Of a DNA stretch of 64,000 bases, positions 52,856 through 60,748 are shown in pieces; the stretch's first letter is position 1, and every line of letters starts with the position of its first letter. Below the pieces are notes generated by a model. It saw nothing but the letters and a program-made list of their open reading frames with translations, was not told where the DNA came from and made no database searches. Position numbers and translations under genes: made by a program. The DNA is taken from contig CAMCXO010000002.1 of assembly GCA_945883565.1 (NCBI GenBank), positions 124,001-188,000 on the forward strand, read 5' to 3'. Origin of the DNA: Chryseobacterium gleum (GTDB taxonomy: Bacteria > Bacteroidota > Bacteroidia > Flavobacteriales > Schleiferiaceae).

Positions 52856-54031
52856 TTGAAAAAGAGCCTTCACACCTTCAAAACCTTACTTATCTGGGCA
52901 CTGCTGTTTGTGTCAATCGCCAATTTAATGGCTCAACAAACCATCACCTACAGCATTTCGGTCAATTCCGTTCAACGTGAATTCATCCTGTATGTGCCAG
53001 CTTCTTACAATGCAAGCAGCAGTACGCCTTTGGTGTTCAGTTTTCACGGCTTAGGAGGCAGTGCACAGGCGCAAATGGATGACCACGATTTCCGCCCGCT
53101 GGCCGATTCAGTTGGCTTTTTGGTGGCGCATCCCTTGGGCAAACCGGTTGTAGGTCCGGTTTTGGGTTGGAACTTTGGCAATGCCTCTTTGCCAGACGAT
53201 GTGCTGTTTACTTCTAAAATGATCGACATCTTAGCCGCAGATTTTAACATTAACCTCAATCGGGTTTACGCCTGTGGAATGTCTTATGGGGGTTTCTTCA
53301 GTGTTTATTTGGCCGGTCAGCTTAGTCATAGAATTGCGGCAGTAGCATCTGTAGCAGGCACGGTTTTAAACAATGTTCCCGATAGCATGATTTCGCCTAC
53401 CAGGCCCATGGCATTCCTGGAAATACATGGAACAGACGATAACAATGTTCCTTACAATGGCAATCAAGCGGCAAAGTCGGTGCAATATGTTCTCGACTTA
53501 TTCATTAACAACAACCATTGCGATTTAAACCCGACTGTAACAGCCTTACCAGACATCAATCTCAACGATGGCAGCAGTGTTGATCATTATATTTATGCAA
53601 ATGGAAACAATGGAACAACCGTTGAACACTTAAAAATAAATGGTGGCAGACATACGTGGCCAGATGAAAATACCAATGCTCAAGGGGTAAACAGAGATAT
53701 TAATGGCTGTGCGGAAATTTGGAAGTTTTTCTCAAAATTTGATATGAATGGCGCCATTGGGTCGCCTTTTGGTATAGAATCTATAGACAATACCTCAACA
53801 ATAGCGGTTTATCCCAACCCGGCTCAAGAATACATTTGGATAGAAAACAAAAATCTCAAAACAGAAGTAAAAATTCATAGCGTTTCAGGTCAAGAATTTA
53901 TTCTTCCCATAAACGTTTTTGATGAAAAAATTCAGATTGACATAAAGGGCATCCCTGCCGGAATTTACATTATTTCTTCAGCCCGTGATGGCAAAATGTT
54001 CCAATCTACCTTTATTAAACAACCAAAATGA
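52856..54031 (+). CDS. Secreted PHB-depolymerase/LpqC-type esterase with T9SS sorting domain
   Basis: The 391-residue protein has a signal peptide (TLLIWALLFVSIANLMAQ) and an alpha/beta hydrolase domain with the oxyanion segment FSFHGLGGSAQAQ. The nucleophile is S143 in ACGMSYGGFF, with a likely acid in EIHGTDDNNVPY and His in GGRHTWPDE. A type A sorting domain follows (VYPNPAQEYIWIENKN ... IPAGIYIISS). It is probably a secreted ester hydrolase (polyhydroxyalkanoate or feruloyl-type ester). The start is TTG at 52856; no ATG precedes the signal peptide. It overlaps the next gene by 4 nt. Confidence 0.88.
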   Translation: MKKSLHTFKTLLIWALLFVSIANLMAQQTITYSISVNSVQREFILYVPASYNASSSTPLVFSFHGLGGSAQAQMDDHDFRPLADSVGFLVAHPLGKPVVGPVLGWNFGNASLPDDVLFTSKMIDILAADFNINLNRVYACGMSYGGFFSVYLAGQLSHRIAAVASVAGTVLNNVPDSMISPTRPMAFLEIHGTDDNNVPYNGNQAAKSVQYVLDLFINNNHCDLNPTVTALPDINLNDGSSVDHYIYANGNNGTTVEHLKINGGRHTWPDENTNAQGVNRDINGCAEIWKFFSKFDMNGAIGSPFGIESIDNTSTIAVYPNPAQEYIWIENKNLKTEVKIHSVSGQEFILPINVFDEKIQIDIKGIPAGIYIISSARDGKMFQSTFIKQPK

Positions 54032-55104
54032 AACAGAAATTACTGAAAAGCAAAGTCTTGCTATTTGCATTCATTTCTATGGCTGCTGTGTATCAATTAA
54101 AAGCACAAAGCAACCCTATTGTGTCGGCCTTCTTTGGTCTCGATAATGCCATGCCGTTTCAAGCCAATTTGTTATGCCCTGGAGCCATGGGTATGGATGG
54201 TATGCCCGTAAACTTTATTTTCCCAATAGAGGCTTCTACCTTATCGGCATCTGACTTTGAAGTTATAGATGGCCTTGGTAACATTCACATACCTATGTGT
54301 GCTGTTTTGGCACCGGCGAATGAAAATGGAGAAAATCGAACAGTGCTTTTGATAGGCGAATTCGGGGATGATGTCACCAGTCCACCTGTTGAAGTAAAAA
54401 TTGTAAGCGACTTGTTTACGACCAATACTTTACCCGGCTAGTCGGCTTGCTCAGAAGTTGTAAACCTAAATGGAGCTTCCACAACAAATGTGGTTCCGCT
54501 TACTGAAGGTCCAAGTTTGTTTTTTGCCCAAAAAATAGAAGGCAACTTGAACGAATGCGGTTCTGCAACCCAAACCATACAGTTAGCCTGGAATGGGGGC
54601 GTTACACCCTACATCAATGGGGATACAGAGGCTGACTTATACCAATACTATATCGGTTATTCAGATAGCTCAGGCGTTCTTATTCCGCATATACCCATTT
54701 CCATTGCAGACATAAACGACAACGACAACTTCCATCAATTGTGCTTCAACACAAACGAAGAAATTGTCAAAATATCAATAATGGCAAACACCGTCGAAGA
54801 CCCAAATCTCGATCCCAATGCGTACAGTGAAGTGGCTGTTAGTTACTGCCCACCGGTAACAAGCATTGAAGAGAAAGTTGTCAAAAAAGCGTATAAAGTT
54901 TACCCGAATCCGTTTTTGGCTGAACTTTCTGTTCAGAATCTGCTTGGGGATGAATACTTCATGGTTTACGACTTCTTTGGACGAAAGATTGTCGAGGGTA
55001 AATGTTACGAAACCATTAAAGTGCCCGATTTAAAATCAGGCATGTACGTTTTTGTCATCCAAAACAATTCGAGTTTGTCTTCGCACATCTTAATTAAAAA
55101 ATAA
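54028..55104 (+). pseudogene. T9SS cargo protein gene interrupted by an in-frame TAG
   Basis: The frame opened by the ATG at 54028 (signal peptide LLFAFISMAAVYQLKAQ) runs to a TAG at 54439-54441. It then continues in the same frame without another stop to 55104, for 358 codons. The upstream part is a domain of about 115 residues (FFGLDNAMPFQANLLCPGAM). The downstream part contains NLNECGSATQTIQLAWNGGV and a T9SS sorting domain (KVYPNPFLAELSVQNLLG ... LKSGMYVFVIQN). The stop separates export signal from sorting signal, so the translated 137-residue piece would not reach the surface. A recent nonsense mutation or a sequencing error is likely; readthrough is possible but unsupported. The function of the intact protein is not recognised. 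Confidence 0.8.
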
Positions 55105-55164
55105 CGCCGATAGGCTTCCTTTTTTCAGCTCGATGGCACTTGGAAGTTGCACGCAATGTGTGCA

Positions 55165-55212
55165 AAGCCTGTAGTCTTGAAAAAAAACCTCAAGCGAGGT
55201 GAATACAGGCTT
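55165..55212 (+). terminator. Stem-loop after the T9SS gene pair
   Basis: AAGCCTGTA (55165-55173) pairs perfectly with TACAGGCTT (55204-55212), and CCTC/GAGG (55188-55199) forms an inner stem. It lies 61 nt after the end of the interrupted gene, where a terminator is expected, but a U-run after the outer stem is missing. The rest of 55105-55375 shows nothing recognisable. Confidence 0.4.
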
Positions 55213-55375
55213 ACATTAAATGGTTTCATAAAGCATAAAGCAAACGGGTAAACGGCTTTGCAGGTATAGGGTCAGTATTCCTTAGGTCTGTTTTCAATTT
55301 TATTGTTTTAAAAACGTCCTACACCGCAGAATTGCTTTGTAAAGGCGTTTCTTTGGGGCTTTAATTCGCCTGATT

Positions 55376-55774
55376 ATGACAGATCTGAATGCTTACAAGC
55401 CGCATGGCTATAATGCGGTATCGCCCTATTTTATAGTGAAGGGCGCCGAGCGCTTTATGGATTTGATGCAGAGGGTTTTTGATGCTGAAAATCTTCGGAT
55501 TTATAATGAGCCAAATGGTGGCATTATGCACGCCGAAATGCGTATCAACGACTCGGTGATCATGCTAAGTGAGGCTACCGAGAAGTTTGAGCCTGTGCCA
55601 ATGGTATTGCATGTATATGTGAGCGATGTAGATGCGGTATATGCCAAGGCTTTGGCTGCCGGCTGCGAGGCCCTTGAAGATCCGAAAAACAGCGAAAACG
55701 ATCCGGATAGGAGAGCAAGTTTTAGAGATTTTGCCGGAAATTGGTGGTCGGTTGGTACCCAACTTGACGTTTAG
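55376..55774 (+). CDS. VOC family (glyoxalase/PhnB-like) protein
   Basis: The 132-residue protein has the PhnB-type pattern NAVSPYFIVKGAERFMDLMQ, MHAEMRINDSVIMLSEATEK and DRRASFRDFAGNWWSVGTQL, with one paired beta-alpha-beta-beta-beta module. Members bind a metal or small ligand, and many are of unknown substrate. It is followed 24 nt later by an SRPBCC gene, a frequent pairing in Bacteroidota. Confidence 0.83.
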   Translation: MTDLNAYKPHGYNAVSPYFIVKGAERFMDLMQRVFDAENLRIYNEPNGGIMHAEMRINDSVIMLSEATEKFEPVPMVLHVYVSDVDAVYAKALAAGCEALEDPKNSENDPDRRASFRDFAGNWWSVGTQLDV

Positions 55775-55798
55775 GTTGTAATTCAAATTTTATTTAAC

Positions 55799-56221
55799 AT
55801 GGTTCTCACACACAAAATGGTGTACACCACCACGGTAAAGGCCCCAATAGAAAAGGTTTGGGCAGCTTTAACCCAACCCGAATGGGTGAAGCAGTATTTT
55901 TTTGGAACCGATTTAATTACCAATTGGGAAATTGGGCAAGCGGTGGTGTTTAAGGGCGAATGGGAGGGTCAGGGTTACGAAGACCGCGGGGTGGTGCTGG
56001 AGTTTGTGCCTGAAAAGCGTTTGGCATTTTCGTATTTAAGCAATTGGAGTGGAAAAGAAGATTTGCCCGAAAACCATTTATGGGTTTGCTATGAAGTAGA
56101 GGCTTTGGGAAATGACACAGTATTAACCATAGAGCAAACCAATTACGATGAAGAGCGTGCGGCACATTCCAAAGAGAATTGGGCATCGCTGGTAAATGAA
56201 ATGAGGAAATTGCTCGAATGA
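55799..56221 (+). CDS. SRPBCC (AHSA1/START-like) domain protein
   Basis: The 140-residue protein has the family start MVYTTTVKAPIEKVWAALTQ, then WEIGQAVVFKGEW and RGVVLEFVPEKRLAFSYL, and ends with a long C-terminal helix (AHSKENWASLVNEMRKLL). The helix-grip fold binds hydrophobic ligands; the biological role is unknown. It lies in a small unit with the VOC gene. Confidence 0.85.
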   Translation: MVLTHKMVYTTTVKAPIEKVWAALTQPEWVKQYFFGTDLITNWEIGQAVVFKGEWEGQGYEDRGVVLEFVPEKRLAFSYLSNWSGKEDLPENHLWVCYEVEALGNDTVLTIEQTNYDEERAAHSKENWASLVNEMRKLLE

Positions 56222-56252
56222 AGGGCTAAAGCAGTCCTATGTCGGTTTGCTC

Positions 56253-57008
56253 CTAAATTTCGTACTTATAACCCAAACTAAAGGCCATAAGCGTGGGGCT
56301 GCTAAGGTTAAATTGTGGAATTTTTTTGGTTTCGGAAAAGAGGTTAAGCATAAAGCTTGTTTCGAAATACAAGGCACCAAAGTCGCCCACAAGCACATCG
56401 CAGCCTACATTAACGCCTAAAATGGTGCCTAGTTCAATTTCTTTGCGCTCTGCTTGCCAATCAGATTCTGTAATTAAAGTGTAGTGCAGATCGTCGTAAG
56501 CTGCAATTTGGTAATAAACTTCGTTGTATTGAATGTTAATGGCTGCCAACCAGCCTGTATAGAGGCCTACACTGCCTTTTGGGTTAAATAAAAAATAGTA
56601 TTCACTTCCCATTTCGAGCATGAGGTACGAAATGTTTTGGTTAAAGGTATGGGGCACTATTATGGGCTTGAATTGGGCGGTATCGGCAGATGTGGCATCA
56701 AAGTAGCCTTGGCTTTGGGCCCCTTGAGGAAAGAAATAGCCCAACCGCAAGAAAAAAATGGAGGCCAATTCGAGACCGAAAATTTCGGTTTCGTCTTCCA
56801 TGCCGTATTTAAGATGAAAACCCAAAAGGGGTTTTGGAAGGCGGGGATTGTATAAGGTCGACACATCGAGAGCAAGTTCTGAGTAACCTACAGAGCTGCT
56901 TCCAAAGGCTTTGAAGAATTCGTCCCATTGGCCATAAGCCATATGCGAGAACAAGCTAGTACAAAATACAACAGCCGTTCGGCTTAGGCTTCGGTCTAAT
57001 TTCAGCAT
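56253..57008 (-). CDS. Hypothetical outer-membrane-like protein
   Basis: The 251-residue protein has a probable signal peptide (TAVVFCTSLFSHMAYGQ) and alternating amphipathic strands (LLGFHLKYGMEDETEIFGLE, SYLMLEMGSEYYFLFN, SVGLYTGWLAAINIQYN), ending in an aromatic strand (LMAFSLGYKYEI), the usual terminus of a small outer-membrane barrel. No family is recognised. A -7-like box (TACATTTG on the minus strand, 57054-57047) stands about 40 nt upstream without a clear -33. Confidence 0.6.
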   Translation of the reverse strand: MLKLDRSLSRTAVVFCTSLFSHMAYGQWDEFFKAFGSSSVGYSELALDVSTLYNPRLPKPLLGFHLKYGMEDETEIFGLELASIFFLRLGYFFPQGAQSQGYFDATSADTAQFKPIIVPHTFNQNISYLMLEMGSEYYFLFNPKGSVGLYTGWLAAINIQYNEVYYQIAAYDDLHYTLITESDWQAERKEIELGTILGVNVGCDVLVGDFGALYFETSFMLNLFSETKKIPQFNLSSPTLMAFSLGYKYEI

Positions 57009-57292
57009 ATTGGCCTTAAGGCGTCCCGGTATGGGGTCGCATAAGTCAAATGTATAGAAAGGTTAAGCTTGTGTAAGCGGATATGCAGAGTGTTTTCTAG
57101 GAGGTAATTTGATCTGTAAAGGCCCGGTTTGATTTTAGCTTAAGTGTTAAGCCCATTTGAAATTAGGTGGCCCAATTTCTAAGCTTCATCGGTTTTTTAG
57201 GTGCGATGATACTGTTTTGATAGGTTTAACAGTTTATTTCAGCAGGTAATAATGGAATGGGTGCAAATTGCGCATCCAAATAGGCACGGGCT

Positions 57293-58213
57293 ATGATTAC
57301 AATGCTTTCGAAAAGGAAATTTGATTTTAAGGTGATTTTGCACAGCCGCTTTGGGTTGATTTTAATTGGTCTTTTTGTATCGGTATTTAAACCTCTTTGG
57401 GCCCAAGTTTCCGACAGCACCCAAGCCTATAATGCCAGACTCGATAGTTTATACATTACAGAAATCGAGTCAAAAAATGAAAAGGCCAAGGTTTTGCATG
57501 CCGAGCCTTTGTTTATAGATTTAATACGCGACCTCGGGGCTCGAAAAGGCGAGCGAGAATGGAATGTCGGCTTAGGATTAACCGACTTTAACCGTTACGA
57601 CCAATACGAAGCTTTGGTAGAGTACGAATGGGCGCCCATTAACCGTTTGGGTTTGGAGGTTGAACTGCCCTTTTCGTTTTACTATCCACTCGAAAATGGT
57701 AGCGAAGCGCCTTCGAGCCGTTTAAACAGCTTGAAATTGGCTGCACAATGGTCGTATTATGTGTCGGATAAACACAATACTTCTTTGGCATTAGGCTATT
57801 TACACGAATTCGAATTGATTGAATTTGAGCGCTACGGCCAAGATGCCCTTTTAAAAGGCCATGTATTTAATCCATTTGCAGTAGCGGCTAAAAGATGGGG
57901 GCAAAATGTTCACACTTTAATATACGCCGGTCCTGTAATTGAACGATTAAATGGCGAATCGGCCAATATCGTTCTGTCGTGGAACAGCAGCCTGCACTAT
58001 ATGATTCCGGGAACCCGAAACTTTGTGGGCATAGAGTTTAATAAAGAATGGTCAAATACCGATTTTGAAATGACCGTTCGCCCTCAAATGCGCTTGGTAA
58101 TTAGCGATCAATTAATGGTAGGCATTGTAACGGGCATTCCGGTTTCGCGAAACAAAGAGCGCTTTAGCAGCTTTTTGCGGCTTATTTACGAGCCCGGGCA
58201 TGGCATGGATTAA
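57293..58213 (+). CDS. Conserved Bacteroidota beta-barrel-like protein (HAEPLFIDLIRDLG motif)
   Basis: The 306-residue protein has a signal peptide (FGLILIGLFVSVFKPLWAQ), a short polar segment and a conserved block VLHAEPLFIDLIRDLGARKG. Many amphipathic beta strands follow (EWNVGLGLTDFNRYDQYEAL, VEYEWAPINRLGLEVELP), typical of an outer-membrane barrel. I recognise the block as conserved but know no function. Two close ATGs (57293, 57302) are possible starts. The 284-bp gap to the divergent gene at 57008 shows no strong plus-strand promoter. Confidence 0.6.
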   Translation: MITMLSKRKFDFKVILHSRFGLILIGLFVSVFKPLWAQVSDSTQAYNARLDSLYITEIESKNEKAKVLHAEPLFIDLIRDLGARKGEREWNVGLGLTDFNRYDQYEALVEYEWAPINRLGLEVELPFSFYYPLENGSEAPSSRLNSLKLAAQWSYYVSDKHNTSLALGYLHEFELIEFERYGQDALLKGHVFNPFAVAAKRWGQNVHTLIYAGPVIERLNGESANIVLSWNSSLHYMIPGTRNFVGIEFNKEWSNTDFEMTVRPQMRLVISDQLMVGIVTGIPVSRNKERFSSFLRLIYEPGHGMD

Positions 58214-58337
58214 TTATTTGCGGTTCTATAAAAAACAAATTACCGGCAACTATAAAATCAAGATTATTTTTTTATTCCGTGGTTTCAGAACGCAAGGTTT
58301 TTCGCGATGTTTGATGGGTAATACATTGAACTGCCTC

Positions 58338-59672
58338 ATGACAACACCGCTTCATTTTAAAACCTTAGCCCTGCTTGGGTTGGCTTTTATTATTGATTTT
58401 TCTGCCCTTGCTCAAAACTACAGTTCGTATTTAACGGGCAATACAACCGACCTAAGTCCTCAGGCTTTCGGAGGGGTGTGTTTAATGGGTGGCGCCAGCG
58501 AAGACGACGAGGCCATGAAGTGGTTTTTGCGAAGGGCCAATGGGGGCGATGTTTTGGTTTTGCGTACTTCGGGCAGCAATGGCTACAATGTGTATTTGTA
58601 TTCCGATTTGGGTATTGGTGTTAACTCGGTAGAAACCATTGTGTGCCACCATTCCGATGCGGCCAACGAACCCTATGTTTTGCAGAAAATAGCCCAGGCC
58701 GAAGCCATATGGATTGCGGGGGGCGATCAGTGGAATTACCTCAATGAATGGCGAAACACCCCTTTAAATCAGGCTTTAAATACGGCCATTTTACAGAGAA
58801 ATGTGGTTATTGGCGGCACAAGCGCCGGCATGGCCGTTATGGGCCAACATCAGTTTACAGCCCAAAATGGCACCATTGTGTCGGCCGATGCCCTCTCCAA
58901 TCCATTCGACTCGAGAATAGCCCTCGATACAGCGGCTTTTCTTCACAACCATCATCTTCAAAATACGATTACCGATACCCATTTCGACAATCCCGACCGC
59001 AAAGGGCGTTTAGTGGTTTTTTTGGCCCGTTTGCTTACGTCTTACGGAACAATGGCCAAGGCCATTGCATGCGATGAGTATACCGCGGTTTGCATTGACA
59101 CGAATGGAACAGCCCACGTTTATGGAGGGCATCCGAACTACGACGACAATGCCTATTTTATTCAGACCAATTGCGAATTGCCTCAGCCGGCACCCGAAAC
59201 CTGCGTGGCCAATCAGGCTCTTAACTGGAATTTAGGCGCAGAGGCTTTAAAGGTTTATCAAGTAAAGGGCAATGCCTCGGGCAGCAATACCTTCAATTTA
59301 AACACCTGGCAAAATGGACAAGGTGGGCAGTGGCGGCATTGGTGGGTAAACCAAGGGGTATTTAACGAGCAAAGCGGCAGCCCAATAGTATGTAGCGGTG
59401 TTTCCATTGAAGAATCCGCTCTGAATTCTCAACTGCAAGTATTTCCCAATCCGGCCTACCATTGGTTCAGTTTAAAACTCGATAACGAATCCATCCACAA
59501 CCACAGTTTGGTGGTGTACAACAGCCAAGGGCAGAAAATGCCTATAAACAGCCAACAAAACGGCCTACAAATAGACCTGTTCATTGCCCATTGGCCTGCA
59601 GGCATTTACCAAGTAGTGGTTAATAACACTAAGGGTAAGAGCCGAACCCAACGCTTGCTAAAGCCATTTTAA
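58338..59672 (+). CDS. Secreted cyanophycinase-like S51 family protein with T9SS sorting domain
   Basis: From the ATG at 58338 the 444-residue protein has a signal peptide (TLALLGLAFIIDFSALAQ). An S51 peptidase fold follows: VCLMGGASEDDEAM, AEAIWIAGGDQWNYLNEW and the nucleophile Ser162 in IGGTSAGMAVMG. A T9SS sorting domain follows (LQVFPNPAYHWFSLKLDN ... WPAGIYQVVV). S51 enzymes are cyanophycinases or dipeptidase-like serine hydrolases. Secretion suggests scavenging of external polymer or peptide; the substrate is not proven. The open frame extends to 58200, overlapping the previous gene, but that part lacks an export signal. Confidence 0.85.
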   Translation: MTTPLHFKTLALLGLAFIIDFSALAQNYSSYLTGNTTDLSPQAFGGVCLMGGASEDDEAMKWFLRRANGGDVLVLRTSGSNGYNVYLYSDLGIGVNSVETIVCHHSDAANEPYVLQKIAQAEAIWIAGGDQWNYLNEWRNTPLNQALNTAILQRNVVIGGTSAGMAVMGQHQFTAQNGTIVSADALSNPFDSRIALDTAAFLHNHHLQNTITDTHFDNPDRKGRLVVFLARLLTSYGTMAKAIACDEYTAVCIDTNGTAHVYGGHPNYDDNAYFIQTNCELPQPAPETCVANQALNWNLGAEALKVYQVKGNASGSNTFNLNTWQNGQGGQWRHWWVNQGVFNEQSGSPIVCSGVSIEESALNSQLQVFPNPAYHWFSLKLDNESIHNHSLVVYNSQGQKMPINSQQNGLQIDLFIAHWPAGIYQVVVNNTKGKSRTQRLLKPF

Positions 59673-59822
59673 GGGCTTGAAACACGCTCTTAGAGGTTCA
59701 GCCAAAATGGGATCACAGCTGTTAATTGCCAAACCCCATTCATCATGGCTTAAGTTGATTAAACCATGATAATCCGCTTGGATCACAAAATGCTTTGGGA
59801 AGAAACCCGTTCTCGCTGTTTA

Positions 59823-60491
59823 CTAGCGCAAAAAGTAAATAACCCCCAAGCTTAGGTTGGCCATATCGAAGCCAATGCCGCTGTCGATGTCGGTATTTTT
59901 ATGTGGAATACCATTCTCGTAAACGTCGTTGGTGATAACGTTATAGCGTATAAATCCCATGTTAAAGTCCAAGGCCCAATTTGGACCAATGAAATAGTTG
60001 AAACCCGGACGGATTTCACTATAGAATGCATCGTACAAATTGTCTGTTACGTCTTTGTTGCCCGGTTCTATGAGGGTTTGGGTTTCTATTAGCATACCAA
60101 AACCAATTCGGGCTTGTCCGTAAAACAGCACTTTATCGTTTAAAGCCTTGTAATAGCGCCCAACTAACGAAATACCCCGGTCTGTAAGCAGATATTCGAG
60201 TTCGGTTGAATTTGCGGGATCTTTATTTATGTTTTGGGTAAAGTTGTAGTGGAGACTAAGGCCCAGGGCCAGATTTTTTTTGGCGAAGTATAAGCCATCG
60301 AGCTTGGCGCCAATCCTATTGAAATCACCTAATTCGTATTTAGATTTTATGTTGTTTAGGGTAAGCTCAGCAGTATTGTCAAAGCTGTTGAAGGTTATAT
60401 TGCCGCCTATAAACATTCGGCCTTCTTCAATTTGGGCATAACTGAAATGACAAAAAAAGAGAGCAAGCACAATAAGGGTTTGGTTTTTCAT
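59823..60491 (-). CDS. Small outer-membrane beta-barrel protein (porin-like)
   Basis: The 222-residue protein has a signal peptide (LIVLALFFCHFSYAQ), then GRMFIGGNITFNS and eight or so amphipathic strands (LALGLSLHYNFTQN, ARIGFGMLIETQTL, NWALDFNMGFIRYNVI), ending LSLGVIYFLR. This is the OmpX/OmpW-like eight-strand pattern common in Bacteroidota. No specific function is assigned. Confidence 0.75.
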   Translation of the reverse strand: MKNQTLIVLALFFCHFSYAQIEEGRMFIGGNITFNSFDNTAELTLNNIKSKYELGDFNRIGAKLDGLYFAKKNLALGLSLHYNFTQNINKDPANSTELEYLLTDRGISLVGRYYKALNDKVLFYGQARIGFGMLIETQTLIEPGNKDVTDNLYDAFYSEIRPGFNYFIGPNWALDFNMGFIRYNVITNDVYENGIPHKNTDIDSGIGFDMANLSLGVIYFLR

Positions 60492-60511
60492 GGTTGATTA
60501 ATATTTAATAA

Positions 60512-60542
60512 CGAAACTACAGAATGTGCTTTTATTATGCAA
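60512..60542 (-). promoter_or_regulatory. Promoter of the small barrel protein
   Basis: On the minus strand TTG (60542-60540), a 20-nt spacer and TAGTTTCG (60519-60512, 7 of 8 matches to the -7 consensus) lie about 20 nt before the ATG at 60491. The rest of 60492-60748 shows no gene. Confidence 0.45.
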
Positions 60543-60748
60543 ATGAAGTATTACAAGAATGATTAAGCGATTGGGCTGCAAGCTGCAAATGGCTTTGTAC
60601 ATGATTCATTCAGCCTCTTCAGCCCATTTGCACGGTTTGCCATAAGCAAAGCTTACTTTACCGCGCAATATTTGTAGTGGATAACCACGAGCAGTGGGGT
60701 AAATCGAGATAAAAAAGTCGGAAATAGAAGCGCTTTAAAGCTTAACTT

